The notes under the pieces: generated by a model
Database searches by the model: none
Seen by the model: the letters and a program-made list of their open reading frames with translations, nothing else
What the model was told of the DNA's origin: nothing
Part shown: positions 59,396 through 64,000 of the stretch, one piece after another
How positions within the stretch are numbered: position 1 is the first letter of the stretch
Layout of the letters: each line of letters starts with the position of its first letter
Made by a program: the position numbers and the translations under genes
NCBI RefSeq assembly: GCF_034931125.1
Contig: NZ_JAYGHM010000034.1
Coordinates: forward strand, 1 to 64,000
Direction of reading: 5' to 3'
DNA length: 64,000 nt
Source: Rivularia sp034931125
GTDB taxonomy: Bacteria; Cyanobacteriota; Cyanobacteriia; Cyanobacteriales; Nostocaceae

Positions 59396-61534
59396 ATGGT
59401 ACTTTTAGAGCGAATTGCAGTCTCACCATACAGTCAAATTATTGAAAAGGAACCAATTGTTTCCTTTTTTTTAATGCTGGTAGTTATTTTAGTCGTACCG
59501 ATTCTATTTGAACGACTGCGAATACCGGGATTAATTGGTTTAATTTTATCGGGAATATTAATTGGTAATTCTGGGTGGAAATTATTTTATATTGACCATT
59601 CTGGTTGGAAATTATTATCAACCATCGGTTTAGCTTACTTAGTATTTGTCGCAGGTTTAGAAGTTGACTTAAATCAATTCCGTCGTCGCAGAAATCGCGC
59701 TTTGGGTTTTGGCAGTTTTGCTTTTGGTGTACCTTTGCTACTGGGAACTTTACTGGGAAGAGCTTTTGAATTTAACTGGTTAAGTTCGATATTAATTGGC
59801 TCAATAATTGCTTCTTATACCATGCTGGCATATCCCATTATTAATCGTTTGGGATTAATGAACAATGAAGCGGTAGGTGTGACAATTGGAGCCAGCATCT
59901 TTACAGATATTGCTGCATTATTGATGTTGGCTGTATGTGTGGCAATTCATGTAAAAGATTTTAATGTTTGGCAAACGATTGCATTACTAGGCTGGTTAAC
60001 TGTCTATTCGGTAGTAGTTTTAGTCGGTTTTGATTGGGCTGGTAAAGAATTTTTGCGAAGGTCGGGGGAAGATGAAGGAAACCAATTTTTGTTTGTACTC
60101 TTAGCGGTATTTCTAGCAGGTGTAGGCGCTCAATTAATTGGCATAGAAATAATTATTGGAGCCTTTTTTGCTGGATTAGCAGTCAATGAAGTTATCGGAG
60201 ATGGACCAGTCAAACAAAAGATTGTATTTGTGGGTAGCGTGTTATTTATCCCAATTTTCTTTGTTGACCTTGGTTTTCAGCTTGATTTGCCTGCGTTTAT
60301 CAAAAATATGAATTTCCTTAGTCTGACCCTATTTCTCGTTTTGGGTTTAGTTATAAGCAAATTTATTGCAGCATTATTAGCAAAATTAATTTACCGCTAC
60401 AATTGGCGCGAAATATTGATAATGTGGTCTATCTGTATACCTCAAGTAGGAATAACTTCTTGTGTGACTATAGTAGGATATCAAGCACAATTGTTGTCTG
60501 TTGAAGTTTTAAATAGCGTCATAGTTTTAATGCTGGTAACTTCATTTATCGGACCGATAATTACCAGTCGGGTTGCAGTGGGTTTACATACTTCATTAAT
60601 AAAACAACAAGAAACAGCAGCAAATTACGATGTTTCCCAGATAGACACCCCTTTCAGTATCGTAGTACCCGTTTACAATCCCCAAACACAGCAGCATTTA
60701 ATGGAAATGGCTGCATTATTAGCGCATCAAACCCAAGGCAAAATTATACCTTTAGCAATTGCGACTGCTGCGGCTCATATGGATGCACCCCAGTTAGAAA
60801 ATTCATTGTTAAGAAGCGAAAGATTGTTGAACAAAGCCACAGCATTAAGTCGGATTTTGGATGTAGAAGCAGAACCCTTATTACGAATAGATGATGCTTT
60901 TGCTCAAGGAATTAGTCGAGCAGCTAGAGAAAAAAAGGCAAATTTGATTGTCATGGGTTGGGGTAAGCGCACGGGGTTAAAAGCGCGTTTATTCGGTAAC
61001 GTGATTGATGGTGTATTATGGGCATCTCATTGTCCGGTAGCCGTTACCCGTCTTGTCGAATCACCATCCAAAATCCAGCGCATTTTAGTACCGATCGAAA
61101 ATTTAACCGCACCTATATTACAGTCAGTGCAGTTCGCTCAGATTCTCGGAGAATCAAATCAAGCCCAAGTTACCGTACTCAACGTGTGCGATCGCCGTAC
61201 TAGTTCTAGTAAAATATCATGGCGGCGATCGCAACTTTCGCTGATGTTATCTAAACTCGGTTTATCCAATCCACCCGAAATTCAAATTGTCGCTCACGAA
61301 AATGTTGCTCTAGCAATATTACAAGCAGCCAGACTATATGATTTAGTGGTTCTACCTTTTATTCGTAACCGTACTATTCCCGGTGGATTAGCTATTAGTG
61401 ATGTCACAACTCAGTTAGCAAGTCAACTTACTTGTTCCATCGTTCTGCTCGGAGAACCAGCACAGCGTACTAATAATGCCACCGTCAACGCTGGTGTAGC
61501 TAGCAGTCAGTTACCAGTTACCAGTTATCAGTGA
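59396..61534 (+). CDS. Cation:proton antiporter (CPA2/KefB-like) with C-terminal USP-type domains
   Basis: 712 aa. About twelve membrane helices (residues about 25-400) with the CPA2 features FERLRIPGLIGLILSGILIGN, GLAYLVFVAGLEVDLNQFRRR and GIEIIIGAFFAGLAVNEV. Two universal-stress-protein-like nucleotide-binding domains follow (about 415-550: FSIVVPVYNPQ, LIVMGWGKRTGLKARLFGNVIDGVL; and about 560-690: RILVPIENLTAPIL, YDLVVLPFIRNR). It exchanges Na+ or K+ for H+ under nucleotide or stress control. The last residues (SSQLPVTSYQ) are encoded by the STRR ccagtta. Confidence 0.88.
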   Translation: MVLLERIAVSPYSQIIEKEPIVSFFLMLVVILVVPILFERLRIPGLIGLILSGILIGNSGWKLFYIDHSGWKLLSTIGLAYLVFVAGLEVDLNQFRRRRNRALGFGSFAFGVPLLLGTLLGRAFEFNWLSSILIGSIIASYTMLAYPIINRLGLMNNEAVGVTIGASIFTDIAALLMLAVCVAIHVKDFNVWQTIALLGWLTVYSVVVLVGFDWAGKEFLRRSGEDEGNQFLFVLLAVFLAGVGAQLIGIEIIIGAFFAGLAVNEVIGDGPVKQKIVFVGSVLFIPIFFVDLGFQLDLPAFIKNMNFLSLTLFLVLGLVISKFIAALLAKLIYRYNWREILIMWSICIPQVGITSCVTIVGYQAQLLSVEVLNSVIVLMLVTSFIGPIITSRVAVGLHTSLIKQQETAANYDVSQIDTPFSIVVPVYNPQTQQHLMEMAALLAHQTQGKIIPLAIATAAAHMDAPQLENSLLRSERLLNKATALSRILDVEAEPLLRIDDAFAQGISRAAREKKANLIVMGWGKRTGLKARLFGNVIDGVLWASHCPVAVTRLVESPSKIQRILVPIENLTAPILQSVQFAQILGESNQAQVTVLNVCDRRTSSSKISWRRSQLSLMLSKLGLSNPPEIQIVAHENVALAILQAARLYDLVVLPFIRNRTIPGGLAISDVTTQLASQLTCSIVLLGEPAQRTNNATVNAGVASSQLPVTSYQ

Positions 61535-61630
61535 ACAGTAAACAGTGAACAGTTATTAATTAATTTCTCTCCATCTCCCCATCCCCTTGTCCCCCCATCT
61601 CCCCACCCCCTTGTCTCCCTATCTCCATCC
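61500..61630. repeat. STRR arrays (ccagtta)n, (gaacagt)n, (ccccatct)n
   Basis: Three arrays overlap the 3' end of the antiporter gene and the following spacer. Confidence 0.8.
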
Positions 61631-61634
61631 CTAG

Positions 61635-61910
61635 ATATAAATGTAGTCCACTACAATAACTTTAACTTGTTAAATTTTTGATAAACTTTAGCGCCAAACT
61701 TCACAGTTGCTACACAATATTTGTTATTTTTCTTAGGGATTGTTAAAAACGTACACATAATAGGAATCATTTTGCATCTAGAGGTTTGGGACTGATTCAA
61801 AATAAATTTTGAATTATCCGTACTTTTACTCTATTTTTGTTATCGGGCTGGGTATCCTAAAGACAAGCATAATCAAATAACGTAAATATTTTGTAATTAA
61901 CCGAACAACT
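61635..61910. other. Spacer upstream of the UDP-xylose synthase gene
   Basis: AT-rich, no ORF. The promoter for the uxs-ugd pair should lie here. No clear boxes are assigned. Confidence 0.35.
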
Positions 61911-62873
61911 ATGAGAATATTGGTGACTGGTGGAGCTGGGTTTATTGGTTCCCATCTGATCGACAGATTGATGAATGATGGGCATGAAGTAATTTGTTTG
62001 GATAATTTCTACACCGGACACAAACGGAATATCCTCCAATGGTTGAATCATCCGTATTTTGAACTTATTCGTCACGACATCACCGAACCAATTAGGTTAG
62101 AAGTAGCACAGATTTATCATTTGGCTTGTCCGGCTTCTCCAGTACATTATCAGTACAACCCTGTAAAAACAGTTAAAACCAATGTTATGGGTACGCTGAA
62201 TATGTTGGGGTTGGCTAAGCGTGTTAAAGCAAGGATTTTACTGGCTTCAACAAGTGAAGTTTATGGAGACCCGGAAGTTCATCCCCAAAGTGAAGAATAT
62301 CGCGGTAGCGTTAACCCGATTGGACTTCGTTCCTGCTATGACGAAGGTAAGCGGATTGCTGAAACGCTGATGTTTGACTATCACAGACAAAATGACGTTG
62401 ATATTCGCGTTGCTCGGATTTTTAACACCTACGGTCCTCGGATGTTTGAATATGATGGACGGGTGGTTAGTAATTTTATAGTTCAAGCTTTGCAAGGTAC
62501 ACCTTTAACCGTCTACGGAGATGGTTCGCAAACTCGTAGTTTTTGCTACGTTGACAACTTGGTAGATGGACTGATGCGTTTGATGAATGGAGACCATATC
62601 GGACCAATTAATTTGGGTAATCCGGATGAATACACCATTCTGCAATTAGCGCAAACAGTCCAGAATATGGTGAATCCAGATGTAAAAATCAAATTTGAGC
62701 CATTACCTTCCGATGACCCCCGCCGCCGTCGCCCCGATATTACCAAAGCCAGGACTTTGTTAAATTGGGAACCTACCATTCCTCTTCAAGAAGGGTTAAA
62801 ACAGACAATAGAAGATTTCCGGGAGCGGATAACAACCACTGAAAAGTCAGTTGTCAATAGTAGTGGCAAGTAA
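61911..62873 (+). CDS. UDP-glucuronic acid decarboxylase (UDP-xylose synthase)
   Basis: 320-aa extended SDR enzyme. NAD-binding TGGAGFIGSH is at 6-15, Ser/Thr in LASTSEVYG (111-119), catalytic Tyr143 and Lys147 in SCYDEGKRIAE, and the UXS-type segments HLACPASPVHYQYNPVKTVKTN and RIFNTYGPRM. It oxidises and decarboxylates UDP-glucuronate to UDP-xylose. The gene is followed 97 bp later by ugd, whose product makes the substrate, so the two form a pathway pair that feeds xylose-containing polysaccharide or glycan synthesis. Confidence 0.92.
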   Translation: MRILVTGGAGFIGSHLIDRLMNDGHEVICLDNFYTGHKRNILQWLNHPYFELIRHDITEPIRLEVAQIYHLACPASPVHYQYNPVKTVKTNVMGTLNMLGLAKRVKARILLASTSEVYGDPEVHPQSEEYRGSVNPIGLRSCYDEGKRIAETLMFDYHRQNDVDIRVARIFNTYGPRMFEYDGRVVSNFIVQALQGTPLTVYGDGSQTRSFCYVDNLVDGLMRLMNGDHIGPINLGNPDEYTILQLAQTVQNMVNPDVKIKFEPLPSDDPRRRRPDITKARTLLNWEPTIPLQEGLKQTIEDFRERITTTEKSVVNSSGK

Positions 62874-62970
62874 CAAACAATACTATTTGCTCAAAGTTGG
62901 TTGTAAACCATATCCTTGACTATCGAATATTGAGTTGAACAAGTGCAAAAAAAGAGAGGAATTAAATAAT

Positions 62971-64000
62971 ATGCGAGTTTGCGTAATTGGTACTGGTTAT
63001 GTTGGTTTGGTAACAGGAGCTTGCTTGGCTCACATTGGGCATGATGTAATTTGTATAGATAATAACGAAGAGAAAGTTAAATTGATGAAGTCCGGGCAAT
63101 CGCCAATTTTTGAACCGGGACTCTCGGAAATTATGCAAGATGCCATTAAATCAGGGAAAATTCAGTTTTCTAGTGATTTAGCTGGAGGAGTTGCTCACGG
63201 AGAAATTTTATTTATTGCTGTAGGAACTCCACCTCTACCTACAGGTGAAAGCGATACCCGTTATGTAGAAGCGGTTGCAAAAGGTATCGGAACTCATTTA
63301 AACGGTGGTTACAAAGTTATTGTTAACAAGTCCACAGTACCTATTGGGTCGGGAGACTGGGTACGGATGATTGTTCTCGATGGAATTGCCGAACGTCAAA
63401 AAGAATTAGTACCCGCAGGTGGAAACAAGAGTGAAGATAAGTTGCCTACTGGTGATTTTGATGTAATTAGTAACCCCGAATTTTTACGGGAAGGTTCGGC
63501 AATTTACGATACTTTCAATCCCGATCGCATTGTTTTGGGAGGCAATTCTCAAAAAGCGATTTCGATGATGAAGGAACTGTATGCTCCGATTGTCGAGCGT
63601 CAGTACGCAGAAGATAAATCTTTGCCCCAAGTACCCGTACTATCAACAGATTTATCCTCCGCTGAAATGGTTAAATATGCCGCAAACGCTTTCCTCGCAA
63701 CCAAAATTAGCTTTATTAACGAAGTTGCTAACATTTGCGATCGCGTTGGTGCTGATGTAACTCAAGTTGCTAAAGGTATTGGTTTAGATTCCCGGATTGG
63801 TAACAAGTTCTTAAATGCTGGTATCGGTTGGGGTGGTTCCTGTTTCCCCAAAGACGTATCCGCATTGGTTCACACTGCTGATGACTACGGTTACGATGCT
63901 CAGCTACTCAAAGCTACCGTTAGCGTTAACGAACGTCAGCGTTTGATTGCAATGGAAAAACTCCAGCAAGCTTTGAAAATTCTTAAAGGTAAGACTGTAG
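62971..64000 (+). CDS. UDP-glucose 6-dehydrogenase (partial, cut by window end)
   Basis: At least 343 aa with no stop before the window ends. ATG at 62971 with GAGAGGA ten bases upstream. NAD-binding GTGYVGLVTG at 7-16, then IAVGTPPLPTGESDTRYVE, NKSTVPIGSG, ISNPEFLREGSAIYDTFNPDRIVLG, KYAANAFLATKISFINEVAN, and the catalytic Cys in GWGGSCFPKDVSAL. It oxidises UDP-glucose to UDP-glucuronate with two NAD+. It stands directly after the UDP-xylose synthase gene. The C-terminal Rossmann domain lies outside the window. Confidence 0.93.
   Translation, partial: MRVCVIGTGYVGLVTGACLAHIGHDVICIDNNEEKVKLMKSGQSPIFEPGLSEIMQDAIKSGKIQFSSDLAGGVAHGEILFIAVGTPPLPTGESDTRYVEAVAKGIGTHLNGGYKVIVNKSTVPIGSGDWVRMIVLDGIAERQKELVPAGGNKSEDKLPTGDFDVISNPEFLREGSAIYDTFNPDRIVLGGNSQKAISMMKELYAPIVERQYAEDKSLPQVPVLSTDLSSAEMVKYAANAFLATKISFINEVANICDRVGADVTQVAKGIGLDSRIGNKFLNAGIGWGGSCFPKDVSALVHTADDYGYDAQLLKATVSVNERQRLIAMEKLQQALKILKGKTV

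Overview
This window is chromosomal DNA from a filamentous, heterocystous-type (Nostocales-like) cyanobacterium. The evidence is photosynthesis-linked genes (RpaB, CpcT/CpeT lyase, Thf1/Psp29, NdhS, a cytochrome b6f CCB assembly factor), many HIP1 octamers (gcgatcgc), low GC, and abundant 7-8 bp short tandemly repeated repetitive (STRR) sequences such as taggagt, ccccatct, attaccc and tagggag. Five runs of N (12317-12415, 15006-15086, 23721-23903, 27497-27632, 50360-50465) are assembly gaps, mostly in or beside repeats. Genus assignment is not possible from the sequence alone.

Layout. 1-8070: a partial reading frame at the left edge, a histidine phosphatase, an Asn/Gln-rich membrane-anchored protein, a double-ATPase peptide-type ABC protein, SSB, two tiny unknown proteins and a MalK/UgpC-like ABC ATPase carrying an in-frame repeat-like insertion. 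8205-14833: a sugar nucleotidyltransferase fused to a degenerate phosphomannomutase domain, an amidoligase-like protein, a secreted two-repeat protein and a glycosyltransferase. 15190-19144: RadA, RpaB, a CCB-type assembly factor and a DUF456 membrane protein. 19479-21563: two paralogous LEVG-type PEP-CTERM surface proteins. 21564-22908 is a repeat-rich desert holding a MITE-like element. 22909-25865: a HEAT-repeat protein, a GNAT acetyltransferase overlapping a small membrane protein, and small unknowns.

25936-39337 is the most interesting region: a DNA phosphorothioation (dnd) island. It has divergent dndB against dndC-dndD-dndE, a phosphorothioation-associated methyltransferase, then beyond dndB a second module on the minus strand: a 53-aa micro-gene translationally coupled to a second DndD-like SMC ATPase, then a phosphorothioation-associated protein 4-like gene. 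A truncated DegT aminotransferase and a DUF2207 protein sit between the two halves. No dndA and no DndFGH- or PbeABCD-like effector is seen, so the second ATPase module is a candidate alternative partner of the modification system.

39888-64000 is mostly core genome: MgtE, a giant GH15/phosphorylase-kinase-like protein, an Rpn-type nuclease, a sugar-nucleotide transferase, ExbB/ExbD, Thf1, CpcT, a STAS protein, HemF, Mrp, RodA, NdhS, a KefB-like antiporter, and finally UDP-xylose synthase followed by UDP-glucose dehydrogenase (cut by the window end). With the nucleotidyltransferases and glycosyltransferase these support exopolysaccharide or cell-wall glycan synthesis.

Non-coding DNA is rich in structured repeats: a palindrome found just beyond the 3' ends of four minus-strand genes, a 56-bp inverted dispersed repeat, an orphan IS200/IS605-like right end, hairpin families and STRR arrays that have sometimes become part of coding sequences. 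I saw no rRNA, tRNA or CRISPR array.
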